A DNA stretch of 37,199 bases from Pseudoxanthomonas sp. (GCA_017745195.1 JAGHZW010000088.1:1760-38958), one strand, 5' to 3'; shown: positions 24,920-35,630, numbered from the stretch's first letter. The notes: generated from the letters alone by a model not told the origin. Numbers and translations: made by a program.

Positions 24920-25908
24920 TTCCGCCACGCGGCTTTCAGCCTTGTGATTCCCTCGTCAAAGGACACCGCGGGCACGTAGCCGAAATCGCGTCGCGCCGGT
25001 TCCATGCTGTACCAGTGCGTGGTGCTGAGCTGCTCGGCGAGGAAGCGGGTCATCGGCGGCTCGCCACGCAGGCGCAGCAGCGGCCACAGCCGCTCGCAGA
25101 CCGCGCCGATGCGGTAGGCGGCCTTGAACGAGAGATGCTTGCGCACCGGCGGCGCACCGGCCGCGGCGAGCAGCGCGTTGAGCAGCTCGCCCATCGGCTT
25201 GGGCTCGCCGTTGGAGATGAAGTACGCCTTGCCGGCGCAGGCCGCGCCGGGTGCGAGGTGTTCGAACGCATCGAAGTGCGCCTGCGCGGCGTTGTCGATG
25301 TAGGTGGTGTCGACCAGGTTGTCACCGCTGCCGACGATGCGCAGCCGCCCGGCACGCGAACGCTCGACCAGCCGCGGCAGGATCTGCGCGTCGCCGGGCC
25401 CCCAGATCAGCCGCGGGCGCAACGCGACCACCGCCAGCGTCGCGTCGTTGGCGGCGAGCACTTCCTGTTCTGCGATCGCCTTGGTCGCCGCATACGGCGC
25501 CTGGAAGTCCTCGCCGTAGGGCACCTCGTCGGCTCCGAGGCCTTCGACCGGATGGGTCGCGCGATGGGTCACGCTCGGCGTGGAGGTGTAGACCAGCCGG
25601 CCGATCCCGTGCGCGCGGCAGGCGGCGAGCACGTTGCGCGTGCCGAGCACATTGGCCTGGAAATAGCTGTCGTAGCTGCCCCAGGCGCCGGCCTTGGCCG
25701 CGTTGTGGAAGACCGCGTCGGCACCGGCGGCCGCATGCGCCAGGGCATGCGCGTCGGCGAGGTCGCCCCGCACCTGGCCCACGCCCAGCGCCGCCAGCGC
25801 CGGCGAATGGCTGCGCTGGAAGCTGATGACGTCGTGCCCACGCTCGCGCAGGCCGCGGCACAACGCCTGGCCGAGGAATCCGCCGCCGCCGGTGACCAGG
25901 ATCTTCAT
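24901..25908 (-). CDS. oleD: OleD, 2-alkyl-3-ketoacyl (beta-keto acid) reductase
   Basis: Reduces the 2-alkyl-3-keto acid from OleA to the beta-hydroxy acid with NADPH, the second step of olefin synthesis. The 335-residue extended short-chain dehydrogenase has the Rossmann motif VTGGGGFLG (5-13), a Ser/Thr-rich segment [10 protein letters not shown] (107-116), and catalytic YAATK (Tyr139, Lys143). Other family segments are [20 protein letters not shown] and [10 protein letters not shown] (the first quoted in part: [12 protein letters not shown]). The start overlaps the oleC stop as ATGA (4 bases), so translation is coupled. Sterol-dehydrogenase-type relatives exist, but the linkage to oleA, oleB and oleC makes OleD secure. 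Confidence 0.95.
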   Translation of the reverse strand: MKILVTGGGGFLGQALCRGLRERGHDVISFQRSHSPALAALGVGQVRGDLADAHALAHAAAGADAVFHNAAKAGAWGSYDSYFQANVLGTRNVLAACRAHGIGRLVYTSTPSVTHRATHPVEGLGADEVPYGEDFQAPYAATKAIAEQEVLAANDATLAVVALRPRLIWGPGDAQILPRLVERSRAGRLRIVGSGDNLVDTTYIDNAAQAHFDAFEHLAPGAACAGKAYFISNGEPKPMGELLNALLAAAGAPPVRKHLSFKAAYRIGAVCERLWPLLRLRGEPPMTRFLAEQLSTTHWYSMEPARRDFGYVPAVSFDEGITRLKAAWRNAHAVT

Positions 25909-27572
25909 GCATTCGCTCCCAGCTGGGTGGCGGCCCAGGCGGCCAGCTTCTCGCGGCCGATCTTGGCGTTGTGGCGGATGTCGACGGGGAATCCGGGATG
26001 GAGCAGAAACCTGTGCACGCGCGCGGCGTGCGGATGGCGCGTGCCAATCATGCGCAGCTCGGCCTCGATCCGCTCGAACGCGGCGGCCGGCACGCCGTCG
26101 GCCAGCTCGACGCACAGCACGGGTTGCTGCGCGCCCGCGGCCCCGCCGATGCCGACCAGCGCGGTGCGCCGGACCTGCGGATGCACGTTGAACACCGGCT
26201 CGACCTGCTCGGTGTAGAGCGGGCCGTCGACGGCTTCCACGCGCTGGGTCTTGCGGCCGCAGAACCACAGCCGGCCCTGCGCGTCGAAATAGCCGACATC
26301 GCCCATGCGGTGGACGATGCGTTCGCTGCCGCCGTCGACCTGTTCGCGGATCTTCGCCGCGCGCGTGGCCGACTCGCGGTTGTAGTAGCTGTCGGTGGCG
26401 GTGGGACCGGCCACGGTGATCTCGCCGACCTCGCCCGGCGCCAGCACGCGCACGCCGGACCAGTCGGCGATCGGCGCATCGTCCACGGCAATGATCCGCA
26501 CCTCGTTGGGCGGCACTGGCCGGCCGACGCAGGTGCCGGCGCCGCTTTCGGTCGCCACCCGCGTGTCCTGCAGCTCGCGACCCTCGATCACCGCGACCGG
26601 CAGGCATTCGGTGGCGCCGTACGGCGTCCAGAACTGAGCCCGGTCGCCGAGCAGGGTGCGGATCTTCTCGACCACTTCCGGCGGCACCGGCGCGCCGGCC
26701 GACGTCACCCGGCGCAGCGTCGGCAGGGGTCGGCCATGCTCGGCCAGCACCCGCATCAACGCCGGCGAGCCGAACAGCTGGCTCACGCCGAAGCGGCCGA
26801 TCGCGTCGTGCAGGCGCTCGGGATTGGCCCGCGCCGGCCGGGTCGGATCCATGTCCGGGATCACCGAGGTCAACCCCAGGGCCGGATCGAACAGCGCGAA
26901 CGGCGGAAACGTTGGCAGGTCGACGCCACCGGGTTCGATGCCGAAGGCCTCGCGCATCATCGCGATCTGGGCGACGAAGTGGCGATGGCGGTAGACCACG
27001 CCCTTGGGCACACCGGTCGAGCCGCTGGTGAACAGGATCGCGGCGACATCATCCGGCGCGGTGTCGGCGAGCTGCGGTCCGCTGCCGGCACCGTCGCGCT
27101 CGACCCGCGCCAGCGTGGTTCCGCCCCAGCCCCAGCGGGTGCCGACGGTGACCAGCCTGCGCGCCGACTTCGCCCAGCCCAGCGCCAGCCGCGCCGCGTG
27201 CGCCAGCGGGATGCCGATGAAGGCCTCGGCCTGCGCCTCGTCCAGGCACTGCTTCAGCGCGCGCCGGTCGATGCCCGGATCGACCAGCACCGGCACCGCG
27301 CCGGCCTTGAACAGGGCGAACATCAGCAGGAAGAACTCCGGCGACGGCCGCACCATCACCACCGTGCGCATGCCGCGGCCGATGCCATGCACGGCCAGGC
27401 CCGCGGCGATCGCGTCGCTGCGCGCATCCAGCGCGCGGTAGTCGAGGACCACGTTGTAGGTGGCCAGACCGCCACCGGCGCCGCGCCGGCCGGGGCAGCG
27501 GATCGCCGGCTGGTCGGGACGCTCGGCGGCCAGCCGCGGCAGCGCCGCGGCGATATTGCAGGGTTCGGTCAT
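25905..27572 (-). CDS. oleC: OleC, beta-lactone synthetase (ANL superfamily)
   Basis: Converts the 2-alkyl-3-hydroxy acid from OleD to a beta-lactone with ATP, the third step of olefin synthesis. The 555-residue protein is an acyl-adenylating enzyme: nucleotide-binding loop [10 protein letters not shown] (182-191), YGATE (318-322), [17 protein letters not shown] (hinge region) and a C-terminal Lys in [10 protein letters not shown]. The ATG at 27572 is close to the conserved N-terminus; the frame extends upstream without conservation. It overlaps oleD and is divergent from the YkgJ-like gene across 133 bases. Confidence 0.95.
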   Translation of the reverse strand: MTEPCNIAAALPRLAAERPDQPAIRCPGRRGAGGGLATYNVVLDYRALDARSDAIAAGLAVHGIGRGMRTVVMVRPSPEFFLLMFALFKAGAVPVLVDPGIDRRALKQCLDEAQAEAFIGIPLAHAARLALGWAKSARRLVTVGTRWGWGGTTLARVERDGAGSGPQLADTAPDDVAAILFTSGSTGVPKGVVYRHRHFVAQIAMMREAFGIEPGGVDLPTFPPFALFDPALGLTSVIPDMDPTRPARANPERLHDAIGRFGVSQLFGSPALMRVLAEHGRPLPTLRRVTSAGAPVPPEVVEKIRTLLGDRAQFWTPYGATECLPVAVIEGRELQDTRVATESGAGTCVGRPVPPNEVRIIAVDDAPIADWSGVRVLAPGEVGEITVAGPTATDSYYNRESATRAAKIREQVDGGSERIVHRMGDVGYFDAQGRLWFCGRKTQRVEAVDGPLYTEQVEPVFNVHPQVRRTALVGIGGAAGAQQPVLCVELADGVPAAAFERIEAELRMIGTRHPHAARVHRFLLHPGFPVDIRHNAKIGREKLAAWAATQLGANA

Positions 27573-27622
27573 CGGCCGATTATCGCCGATACGACCCGCG
27601 CTTCCGGCGCCGTGCGAAGCTG

Positions 27623-27636
27623 AAGCGGCGCCGCTT
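27623..27636. promoter_or_regulatory. 14-base palindrome in the oleC / YkgJ-like divergent region
   Basis: AAGCGGCGCCGCTT is a perfect palindrome in the 133-base intergenic region. ATCGGCCGAT, another perfect palindrome, sits at 27571-27580 over the oleC start. Either could be an operator; GC-rich palindromes also arise by chance here. Confidence 0.35.
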
Positions 27637-27705
27637 GCGCATGGCGGCGGTTGCGGCAGAATGCCGCGCCCCCTCCTCCGATTCGCCGCGCAAGGCCCGG
27701 CACCC

Positions 27706-28089
27706 ATGGCCCATCCCTGCCTGTCCTGCGGCGCCTGCTGCGCCTACTTCCGCGTCAGCTTCCACTGGAGCGAGGCGGACCCCGCGCTGGGCGGGCAGGT
27801 GCCTGTCGAACTGACCGAAAGCCTGCGCACCCATGAGCGGGTCATGCGCGGCACCTCGCAGTCGAATCCGCGCTGCATCGCACTCGATGCCGAGATCGGC
27901 CGCTACAGCCGCTGCACGATCCACGACCGCCGGCCGTCGGCCTGCGCCACGGTACCGGCCTCGCTGGAGTTCGGCGAACGCAGTCCGCAGTGCGACAAAT
28001 CACGGTTGGCCCATGGGCTGCATGTGTTGACCGAGGCCGACTGGGTCGGCGTGGCCGACATCGAACGCAATCCGCTGCCGCCCGCATGA
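27706..28089 (+). CDS. YkgJ-family cysteine-cluster protein
   Basis: A 127-residue protein with an N-terminal cluster CLSCGACC (Cys5, 8, 11, 12) and further cysteines in NPRCIALD, SRCTIHDRRPSAC and PQCDKSRL, the pattern of the YkgJ/zinc- or iron-chelating family. The function is unknown; the spacing suggests Zn or an Fe-S cluster (inference). ATG 27706 begins just before the cluster; an in-frame ATG at 27661 would add 15 residues. It lies on the strand opposite the ole genes, between oleC and oleB, with its stop only 19 bases from the oleB stop. Confidence 0.85.
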   Translation: MAHPCLSCGACCAYFRVSFHWSEADPALGGQVPVELTESLRTHERVMRGTSQSNPRCIALDAEIGRYSRCTIHDRRPSACATVPASLEFGERSPQCDKSRLAHGLHVLTEADWVGVADIERNPLPPA

Positions 28090-28108
28090 CGCAGGCACGG
28101 CACCGCCG

Positions 28109-29065
28109 CTAGAGCGGATTGGCGTCGAGGAAGCGGCGGATCGCCGGGACCAGCACCTCGTGCCTGTCCTCGAGCACGTAATGGCCCGCGTCCTCGAAGG
28201 CGTGCACTTCGGCGCGTGGCAGGTCGGCGCGGAAGCGCTCGAGGAAATGCCGGTCGAAGACGAAGTCCTTCAGGCCCCAGCCGATGAAGGCCGGGCGGTC
28301 GGCGAACGACGGCAGCGCCCTGCCGGCCGCTTCGAGCAGCGGCCAGGCCGCGTCCTCCGGCGACAGCGGGATGTCCTGCATGAAGCGGATCGTGGAGATC
28401 CGGTTCTTCCACGAGTCGTACGGCGCCACGTAGGCGCGGCGCACGTCGGCCGGCATCTTCCGCTCCACGCCCAGCCACGAGGCCCCGGCGGAGAACGCAT
28501 TGAACGCGCGGATCACCAGTTCGCCGACCGAGTAGTCGCGTCCCAGCGCGATCTGCCAGGGCATTTTCTTCGCCGCCGGCATCGGGAACGCGGCGGTGTT
28601 GAGGATCACCAGCCGCTTGACCTGGGTGGCGTGCCTGAGCGCCCAGCCGAAGCCGATCATCCCGCCCCAGTCGTGCACGGCCAGGGTCACCGGCGTGGCG
28701 TCGTCGACCCCGGCATGGCGCAGCAGCGCCTCCAGGTCGTCCACCCGCGACTGCAGGGTGTAGTCGTAGCGCGGCGAAGAAGCCAGGTGGTCGTCCGGCT
28801 TGTCCGACAGGCCCATGCCGACGTGGTCGGGGACGATCACCCGGTACTGCCTGCCGGCAGCGGGATCGGTCAGCCCGGCCACCAGCGTGCGCCAGTAGTA
28901 GCTCCACGACGGATTGCCATGCAGCGCGACCACCACCTCGGCGTCGCGCGGGCCCTCGTCCAGGTACGACATGGTGATGCTGGGACGGACCTCGAAGCGC
29001 TTCGGGTCGCGGGGATAGCCGGGGAACTGGGACACGGTCGGGACGTTCGCGCGGAAACCGCGCAT
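28109..29065 (-). CDS. oleB: OleB, beta-lactone decarboxylase (alpha/beta hydrolase)
   Basis: Removes CO2 from the beta-lactone made by OleC, giving a cis-alkene, the last step of the pathway. The 318-residue protein belongs to the haloalkane-dehalogenase-like alpha/beta hydrolases: HGNPSWSYYWR (oxyanion loop, 49-59), nucleophile Asp132 in VHDWGG, and catalytic His295 in EDAGHYVLED. The Asp nucleophile and the HGNPSW loop fit the family; the linkage to oleA, oleC and oleD distinguishes it from true dehalogenases. The ATG at 29065 is likely; later ATGs at conserved positions are absent. Confidence 0.93.
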   Translation of the reverse strand: MRGFRANVPTVSQFPGYPRDPKRFEVRPSITMSYLDEGPRDAEVVVALHGNPSWSYYWRTLVAGLTDPAAGRQYRVIVPDHVGMGLSDKPDDHLASSPRYDYTLQSRVDDLEALLRHAGVDDATPVTLAVHDWGGMIGFGWALRHATQVKRLVILNTAAFPMPAAKKMPWQIALGRDYSVGELVIRAFNAFSAGASWLGVERKMPADVRRAYVAPYDSWKNRISTIRFMQDIPLSPEDAAWPLLEAAGRALPSFADRPAFIGWGLKDFVFDRHFLERFRADLPRAEVHAFEDAGHYVLEDRHEVLVPAIRRFLDANPL

Positions 29066-29158
29066 TGTAGGCCAGCGTAGCCCGCGGCCGGCCCACGGAC
29101 GCCGGCACGGTGCGACGCCAGCGACTACCATGCACGCCCGCCCTACGGTCCCGCCGCC

Positions 29159-29890
<732 letters not shown>

Positions 29891-29954
29891 GCGGCGCGCC
29901 ATCCGCTGAAGAACGGGCCGGCATCGCGCGACACCCGGCCCCGACGCAGACGTG

Positions 29955-29979
29955 AAAAGGGCCGGACGAGCCGGCCCTT
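29955..29979. terminator. Bidirectional terminator between the YecA-like gene and oleA
   Basis: AAGGGCCGG (29957-29965) pairs with CCGGCCCTT (29971-29979) around a 5-base loop. The minus strand continues TTCACG, giving a short T-run for oleA; the plus strand continues CGCTTC. It lies between convergent stops. Confidence 0.7.
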
Positions 29980-30003
29980 CGCTTCAGACGCCGGTGGCGT
30001 CGA

Positions 30004-31020
30004 TTACCACTCCACCTCGGCCATCGAGCAGTTCAGGCCCGAACCGATACCGAGCAGGGCGATGCGGTCGCCCTTCTTCAGGCGGCCCAGCTCCTTGAGC
30101 TTGCTCAGCACGATCGGCACCGACGCCGGACCGATGTTGCCGTGCTCGCCGAAGATGGTCATGACCTTCTTCGGGTCCACGCCCAGCGACTTGATGAAGG
30201 CCTGGGTGTGCGGGCGGCTGACCTGGTGGATCACGAACTGGTCCAGCTCGTCCGCCGCCCAGCCCAGCGCGACCTTGGCCGCGGCGAAGGTCTTGGTCGC
30301 CAGCTTGATGCCCTCGATCAGCAGCATGCGGGTGTCGGTGACCATGCGGTCCAGGTTGCCGCGGCACAGCTGGTTGAACTCGGTGGCCGAGCGGGTCACG
30401 CCGCCCTTGTAGCGCGGCGCGTCCGGGGCCAGCTCGCGGCGGGCCAGGACCATCGCGGCGGCGCCGCAGCCCAGTGTCAGCGCGGCCATCTCGTCGCGGA
30501 ACTGCTGCTCGGTCACGTCCGGCGAAGCCATCCGCTCGAGGGTCTTCTCGTAGACCAGGTTGGCGGTCTCGCCGTCGACCACCAGCGCATAGTCGATCTC
30601 GCCGCGCTCGAGCATCCGCGCGGCGATGTCCATGCCGTTGATGAAGGCCAGGCAGGCGTTGGCGACGTCGAAGGTCATGCACTCGTCGGACACGCCCAGG
30701 TTGCCGGAGACGATCGAGGCGGTGGACGGCTCCAGGTAGTCGCGGCTGACCGAGGTGTTGACCAGCAGGCCGACCTTTTCGATGCCGACCCCGGCGTCAT
30801 CCAGCGCCTTGCGCGCGGCCAGCGTGGCCACGTCGGAGGCCTGCACGTCCTGGTCCCACAGGCGGCGCGCATGGATGCCGGCGATGTCGCCGAGCACGTC
30901 GACCCGGATGCCGAGACGATCCAGGGTCGGCTTCAGCCGCGCGTTGATTTCCTGCGAGGTCAGGGTGTGCGGCGCATCGACATGCGCCAGTCCCGCGATG
31001 GAGACGTTCTTGAAAAGCAT
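30004..31020 (-). CDS. oleA: OleA, thiolase-type acyl-CoA condensing enzyme
   Basis: Condenses two fatty acyl-CoAs head to head to a 2-alkyl-3-keto acid, starting long-chain olefin synthesis. The 338-residue protein has the nucleophile Cys123 (VANACLAF), His265 (FVIHQVSR) and Asn295 (GEHGNIGP). Glu97 (RDYLEP) matches the cross-dimer base. Relative to the well-known Xanthomonas enzyme as usually numbered (Cys143, Glu117, His285, Asn315), all four are offset by the same 20 residues. The ATG at 31020 precedes the conserved N-terminus. FabH is excluded by linkage to oleB, oleC and oleD and by the glutamate. Confidence 0.96.
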   Translation of the reverse strand: MLFKNVSIAGLAHVDAPHTLTSQEINARLKPTLDRLGIRVDVLGDIAGIHARRLWDQDVQASDVATLAARKALDDAGVGIEKVGLLVNTSVSRDYLEPSTASIVSGNLGVSDECMTFDVANACLAFINGMDIAARMLERGEIDYALVVDGETANLVYEKTLERMASPDVTEQQFRDEMAALTLGCGAAAMVLARRELAPDAPRYKGGVTRSATEFNQLCRGNLDRMVTDTRMLLIEGIKLATKTFAAAKVALGWAADELDQFVIHQVSRPHTQAFIKSLGVDPKKVMTIFGEHGNIGPASVPIVLSKLKELGRLKKGDRIALLGIGSGLNCSMAEVEW

Positions 31021-31112
31021 GGCAATCCACGCCCGTGGGGCGAAAGGGTCATCGATTCTAACGGCTGCCCGCCTTCACCGCACCTTTACGTATGGCCCGG
31101 CCGGGGCGGGGT

Positions 31113-31430
31113 TCAGCGTCCGCAGCGCCAGGCGCTGAAGCGCTGGGTGCCGCCGGCCGGCTCGCCGAGCGGCTGCAAGGTGTCGGCCGGCAGGGCGACG
31201 GCCTCGTTGCGGGCCAGGGTTTCAAGCTCGTCGCGGACCTTGACCGCGTTGCGCTCGTAGAAGGCCACGTTGTGCTTGACCGAGACCTCGATCTCGCCCT
31301 GCTTCACGCATCCGGCCGGTACGGCGCCGGCCGGCACCACCCGGACCTGCTTGGCCTCGGGCTTGATCGACACCCAGGTGCAGGCGGCGAGTGGCAGGAC
31401 CAGGAGCAGGACGGACAGGGGACGAAGCAT
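31113..31430 (-). CDS. DUF4156 family lipoprotein
   Basis: A 105-residue predicted lipoprotein. The N-terminus MLRPLSVLLLVLPLAAC is a signal peptide with a lipobox LAAC, so Cys17 should carry the lipid. The mature part includes PAGCVKQGEIEVSVKHNV, with a second Cys, and YERNAVKVRDELETLARNEA (quoted in part: RNAVKVRDELETLARNEA), the DUF4156 pattern. The function is unknown. It lies 92 bases upstream of oleA on the same strand and might share transcription. Confidence 0.85.
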   Translation of the reverse strand: MLRPLSVLLLVLPLAACTWVSIKPEAKQVRVVPAGAVPAGCVKQGEIEVSVKHNVAFYERNAVKVRDELETLARNEAVALPADTLQPLGEPAGGTQRFSAWRCGR

Positions 31431-31494
31431 GAACGGATTCCGGAATGAGGCAGGCAGGGGCAGAGTGCCGGCCGGGAGATGAACGGTACAGGAG

Positions 31495-31556
31495 CAGGCC
31501 GCGCCCGGCGGCCTGCGATGCGGGTCGCGGCGGCGGGCTTCGCCGCCGCGCACCCG
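31495..31556 (-). terminator. Paired GC hairpins after M16 peptidase copy 2
   Basis: Two stems follow the peptidase stop on the minus strand. The first is CGCGGCGGCG (31526-31535) with CGCCGCCGCG (31541-31550), extended by CGGGT/ACCCG around a one-base bulge. The second is CAGGCCGC (31495-31502) with GCGGCCTG (31508-31515). Neither has a T-run. Confidence 0.45.
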
Positions 31557-31574
31557 GCCTGGTTACGACCCGGG

Positions 31575-34439
31575 TTACTTCTTCGTCGTCGTGACCGGCT
31601 TGCCGTCGGCGTCGACCACGTGGACCTCGCCCAGGCCCAGCGCGCGCACCGGCGCCTCGACCTGCTTGAGGTCGCCGACCACGACCCAGACCAGTCGGTC
31701 CGGATCGAGCGTGGCCGCGGCCTGCTTGACCTGGTCCACGGTCAGCGCCTCGATCTCGGCCTTGCGCCGGAACACGTAGTCGTCCGGCCGGCCGTAGCGG
31801 ACGATGCCGCCGATGGTGCTCATCACCGCCCGGCCGGTCTCGTAGGCGCCGGGCAGGCTGCGGATCTCGGTGGCCTGGATCTTGGCCACTTCCTCGGCGG
31901 TCGGCGGTGCCTTGCCGGTCGCGTAGTCACGCACCTCGCGGTCCACTTCCTTGAGCGACTCGGCGGTCTTGTCGATCTGCACCGGGGCGAAGCTGATCCA
32001 CGGGCGCTGGCCGATCGCGCCGGGCGTGCTGCTGTAGGCGCCGTAGGCCCAATGCTTGTCCTCGCGCAGGTTCATGTTGAGGCGTGAACTGAACTCGCCG
32101 CCGAGCACCGAGTTGGCGAAGTCGAAGCGGATCGCGCCCGGGTCCTTCGTCGAGGGCACGACCTGGCCGGCCAGGATCGTGGCCTGCACCGCACCGGGCT
32201 GGTCGACCAGGTACACCGCCGGCTTGGCCGGACGCTGCACCGTCGGCAGCGCGGCGCTGGCCGCCGCCGGCGCGGCCACCTTCCAGTCGCCGAAGTGCTT
32301 CTCCAGCAGCGGCATCACTTCATCGAGCGTGGTGTCACCCACGACGATCAGGGTCGCGTTGTCCGGCCGCACCCACTGCCTGTGGAAGGCGACCAGGTCG
32401 TCGCGGGTCAGCGAACCGATCGACGCTTCGGTGCCGCTGCCGCTGAACGGGATCGCGTAGGGATGGCCCTTGCCATACAGCAGCGGCGGCAGCACACGCA
32501 GCGCGGCGCCGTTCGGGCGCGCCTTTTCCTGGCCGATGCCGGCGATCCAGCTGGCGCGGACGCGGTCGATCTCCTTCTGGTCGAAGCGCGGCTGGCGCAG
32601 CATGTCGGCGAACAGGCCGAGCGAGCCGTCCAGGTTCTCCTTCAGCGCCGACAGGTAGGCGTTGCCGCCGTCCAGCGACGCGCCGGCGCCGAGCATCGCG
32701 CCCAGCGATTCGGCGCGGTTGGCGAAGGCCAGCGCGTCCAGGTCGCCGGCACCCTCGTCGAGCATGCCCATCGCGAAGCTGGAGGTGCCCAGCTTGTGGC
32801 CCTGGTCGGCGGCGAAGCCGCCTTTGAATTCGTAGCTGAACTGCACCACCGGCACCGCGTCGCGGCGGGCGAGGATCACCTTCGTGCCGTTGGCAAGGGT
32901 GGCGCGTTCCAGCGCCGGGAACTTCAGGTCGGGGAAGCTCTGCGGCACCGGCACGCCCTGGCTGCGGTCGACCGTGCTCGCGGTTGTCCTGTACTTCGCA
33001 TCGGGCTTGGGCAGCACGAACGGCGCCGGCGTCGGCGACGGTTCCTCGGCCAGCGCGGTGCGCTCGCCGGGCACTACCAGCAGGGTGTGCGAGCCTTCGC
33101 CGAGCCAGCGGTTGCCGGTGGCCTTCAGCTCTGCGGCGGTGGTGTGGCGGATCACCTCCAGGCTGGTGCGGAAGCAGCCCGGGTCCTTCGTGTACACGGC
33201 ACATTCGGCCAGCGCGTCAGCCTTGCCGCCGAATCCGCCGATGCGCTCGACGCCGCGCACGAAACCGGCCTCGAGCATGGTCTGCGCCTGCTGCAGTTCC
33301 TCGGCGGTCGGGCCTTCGGCCAGCAGCTTGCGCAACTCCTCGTCGATGATCGCCTCGACCCTGGCCGGGTCCACGCCCTGCTTCACGTCGGCGGTGATGA
33401 GGAAAGTGGAGGCCAGCTCGAACGGCTCGATGTAGGTGCTGACCTTGTCGACCAGCTTGTCCTCATGCACCAGGCGGCGGTCCAGGCGCGAGCTGCGGCT
33501 GCCGCCCAGCACCTGCGACAGCACCTGCAGCCGGTCGGCATCGGCATCGCCGTAACCGGCTACGCTCCACGCACGGTGGATGCGCGCCTGCGGCACCTTG
33601 TCGGTCATCGTTTCGTGGCTGCTCGCGCGCTTCACCGGGCCGGCCTGCACCCGTGCCAGGCTAGGGCCGGCGGGGATGTCGCCGAAGTAGCGGCCGACCT
33701 TGTCCTTCGCGGTGGCCACGTCGATGTCGCCGGCCAGCACCAGCACCGCATTGTTCGGGCCGTACCAGGCGCGGAACCACTGCTTCACGTCTTCCAGCGA
33801 AGCGGCGTCGAGGTCGTTCATCGAGCCGATCGTGCTGTGGTGGTACGGATGGCTTGCCGGGTACAGCGCGCGGTAGATCTCGTCGTCGGCCTGGCCGTAG
33901 GGCTGGTTCTCGCCCTGGCGCTTTTCGTTCTGGACCACGCCGCGCTGTTCGTCGAGCACCTTCTGGTCGATCGCACCGAGCAGGTGGCCCATGCGGTCCG
34001 ACTCCATCCACAACGCCATGTCCAGCGCGGTGGTCGGCACGTTCTGGAAGTAGTTGGTGCGATCCAGCCAGGTGGTGCCGTTCTGGTCGGTGGCGCCGGC
34101 CAGCTCGAACGGCTCGAAGAATTCGCCGCGGTGGTTCTCCGAACCGTTGAACATCAGGTGTTCGAACAGGTGCGCGAAACCGGTGCGGCCGGCCGGCTCG
34201 TCCTTGCTGCCGACGTGGTACCAGAGGTTGACCGCGACGATCGGCGCCTTGCGGTCGGTGTGCACGATCACCCGCAGCCCGTTGGGCAGGGTGAACTCCT
34301 CGTACGGAACCAGCTGCTCGCCGGCGGGCGCGGCGGCCTTGGCGGCCAGGGCCGGCGATGGCGCGAGGGCGGCGACGCCGAACGAGGCGGTGATGGCCAG
34401 GACCAGGGCGGCCGTGCGCGGCCGACGGGCTACCGTCAT
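31575..34439 (-). CDS. M16 family zinc metallopeptidase, exported (copy 2)
   Basis: A 954-residue two-half M16 peptidase. A signal peptide covers about residues 1-32 (basic MTVARRPR, hydrophobic core, cleavage near ALA). The zinc motif HLFEH is at 90-94, and the third ligand is in QNEKRQGE near 165-172. The C-terminal half (from about 500) is the non-catalytic M16 domain with a GGEFSSRLNMNLRE segment. This copy contains WYHVGSKDEPAGRTGFAH and LMFNGSENH, unlike copy 1 (VYGVGSVHENYGQTGMAH), so the two are old paralogues. The protein probably acts in the periplasm. ATG 34439 is the natural start, and the gene is divergent from the SDR gene. Confidence 0.94.
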   Translation of the reverse strand: MTVARRPRTAALVLAITASFGVAALAPSPALAAKAAAPAGEQLVPYEEFTLPNGLRVIVHTDRKAPIVAVNLWYHVGSKDEPAGRTGFAHLFEHLMFNGSENHRGEFFEPFELAGATDQNGTTWLDRTNYFQNVPTTALDMALWMESDRMGHLLGAIDQKVLDEQRGVVQNEKRQGENQPYGQADDEIYRALYPASHPYHHSTIGSMNDLDAASLEDVKQWFRAWYGPNNAVLVLAGDIDVATAKDKVGRYFGDIPAGPSLARVQAGPVKRASSHETMTDKVPQARIHRAWSVAGYGDADADRLQVLSQVLGGSRSSRLDRRLVHEDKLVDKVSTYIEPFELASTFLITADVKQGVDPARVEAIIDEELRKLLAEGPTAEELQQAQTMLEAGFVRGVERIGGFGGKADALAECAVYTKDPGCFRTSLEVIRHTTAAELKATGNRWLGEGSHTLLVVPGERTALAEEPSPTPAPFVLPKPDAKYRTTASTVDRSQGVPVPQSFPDLKFPALERATLANGTKVILARRDAVPVVQFSYEFKGGFAADQGHKLGTSSFAMGMLDEGAGDLDALAFANRAESLGAMLGAGASLDGGNAYLSALKENLDGSLGLFADMLRQPRFDQKEIDRVRASWIAGIGQEKARPNGAALRVLPPLLYGKGHPYAIPFSGSGTEASIGSLTRDDLVAFHRQWVRPDNATLIVVGDTTLDEVMPLLEKHFGDWKVAAPAAASAALPTVQRPAKPAVYLVDQPGAVQATILAGQVVPSTKDPGAIRFDFANSVLGGEFSSRLNMNLREDKHWAYGAYSSTPGAIGQRPWISFAPVQIDKTAESLKEVDREVRDYATGKAPPTAEEVAKIQATEIRSLPGAYETGRAVMSTIGGIVRYGRPDDYVFRRKAEIEALTVDQVKQAAATLDPDRLVWVVVGDLKQVEAPVRALGLGEVHVVDADGKPVTTTKK

Positions 34440-34529
34440 GGTGACGCTCCACAGGGATGAGCGCCCGATCCTACCCAGCCCCCCCGGCCTTTACACTAGG
34501 CCACAAGCCATGCGGGACCGGAGCCACCG

Positions 34530-35267
34530 ATGCCCGATTCCACCGAAACCGATCGCCACTGCCTGGTGACCGGGGCCAATCGCGGCCTGGGCCTGGAGTT
34601 CGTCCGCCAGCTGCTGTCGCGCGGCGGGCGCGTGGTCGCCACCTGCCGCCATCCCGGTCGCGCGACCGCCCTGAACACCCTGGCCGGCGAGCATCCGGGC
34701 CGGCTGCACGTACTGCCGCTGGACGTGGCCATGGCCCGCAGCCGCGACGAACTGCTGCGCGAGCTGCCACTGGTGCTCGACGGCGCCCGGCTCGGCCTGC
34801 TGGTCAACAACGCTGGCGTCCTGCATGGCGGCGAGCGCTTCGGCCAGGTCAGCGAAGCGGGCCTCGACACCAGCCTGCGCACCAATGCGGTCGGCCCGTT
34901 CCTGCTCAGCCAGGCGCTGGCGCCGCTGCTGGCCGATGCCGGAGACGGCCGGGCCGGCGCGGTGGTCGCCAACCTGTCGTCGGAAATCGGCTCGCTCGCC
35001 CGGCGGCACGAGTTCCGCACGCCCAGCTACGCCATCGGCAAGGCCGCACAGAACATGGGCAGCGTGCTGCTGGCGCGGGCGCTGGCACCACGCGGCATCC
35101 GCGTGGTCGCGCTGCATCCGGGCTGGGTACGCACCGACATGGGCGGACCGCAGGCCACGGTGTCCGCGGGCGATGCGGTTGCGGCGCTGCTGCGGGTGAT
35201 CGACGGCCTCGGCCCGGACGACAGCGGCGTGTTCCTCGATTCGAACGGCCAGTCCGTGCCCTGGTGA
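34530..35267 (+). CDS. Short-chain dehydrogenase/reductase
   Basis: A 245-residue classical SDR with NAD(P) binding at TGANRGLG (14-21), NNAG at about 93-96, the catalytic Ser in NLSSEIGS near 150, and YAIGK at about 165-169. It lacks membrane segments and is likely cytoplasmic. PGWVRTDMGG near 195-205 and the lack of specificity markers leave the substrate open. Some proteins of this type relate to C-factor, a Myxococcus signal protein (analogy only). ATG 34530 fits the start of the Rossmann fold, 90 bases from the M16 start on the other strand. Confidence 0.92.
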   Translation: MPDSTETDRHCLVTGANRGLGLEFVRQLLSRGGRVVATCRHPGRATALNTLAGEHPGRLHVLPLDVAMARSRDELLRELPLVLDGARLGLLVNNAGVLHGGERFGQVSEAGLDTSLRTNAVGPFLLSQALAPLLADAGDGRAGAVVANLSSEIGSLARRHEFRTPSYAIGKAAQNMGSVLLARALAPRGIRVVALHPGWVRTDMGGPQATVSAGDAVAALLRVIDGLGPDDSGVFLDSNGQSVPW

Positions 35268-35630
35268 TGGCGGCGGTCCGTCGCGGCCGCCGCCCCTTCT
35301 AATAAGACGCCGACACGCGGGGATACCTGCCTCGTGCGGCGCTTCCATGGCCGGCTTCGCCTGGATTGCCCTGCTCCGCGACTGGCGGACGCTGCCCAGC
35401 GGACGTCCGCGAACCGTGCGGACACTGCGGACACTGCACCAAATCCCTTCCATTTCAATGCGTTGGAGTTGGCACGCTGCATGCATTGCTTTCTGGTGCG
35501 CCGAGGCCATCCAACAAGCTACTGAACGGATGGTGAACAAAGGCGAGAAATCTGGAACTTTCGCTTGCAGTTGCTGGTTAGGTGTATTACTTTACTACCA
35601 CACCACAGCTACACAACACCGGAGCACGCC
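35268..35630. other. Gene-free stretch with a candidate ECF-type promoter
   Basis: No gene is seen in these 363 bases. The last 120 are AT-rich for this genome. GGAACTT (35554-35560) resembles the -35 element of sigma-E-type promoters, with TGGTTAG about 16 bases downstream, suggesting envelope-stress control of the secreted repeat protein gene at 35631. The -10 match is imperfect. A short tandem TGCGGACAC lies near 35415-35440. Confidence 0.45.

Noticed and set aside
28109-29065. Haloalkane dehalogenase as the function of oleB
   Set aside because: The fold and Asp nucleophile are shared, but the linkage with oleA, oleC and oleD indicates beta-lactone decarboxylation.
35400-35440. Short TGCGGACAC direct repeat as a CRISPR or iteron array
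   Set aside because: Only two copies without regular spacers; no cas or replication genes nearby.
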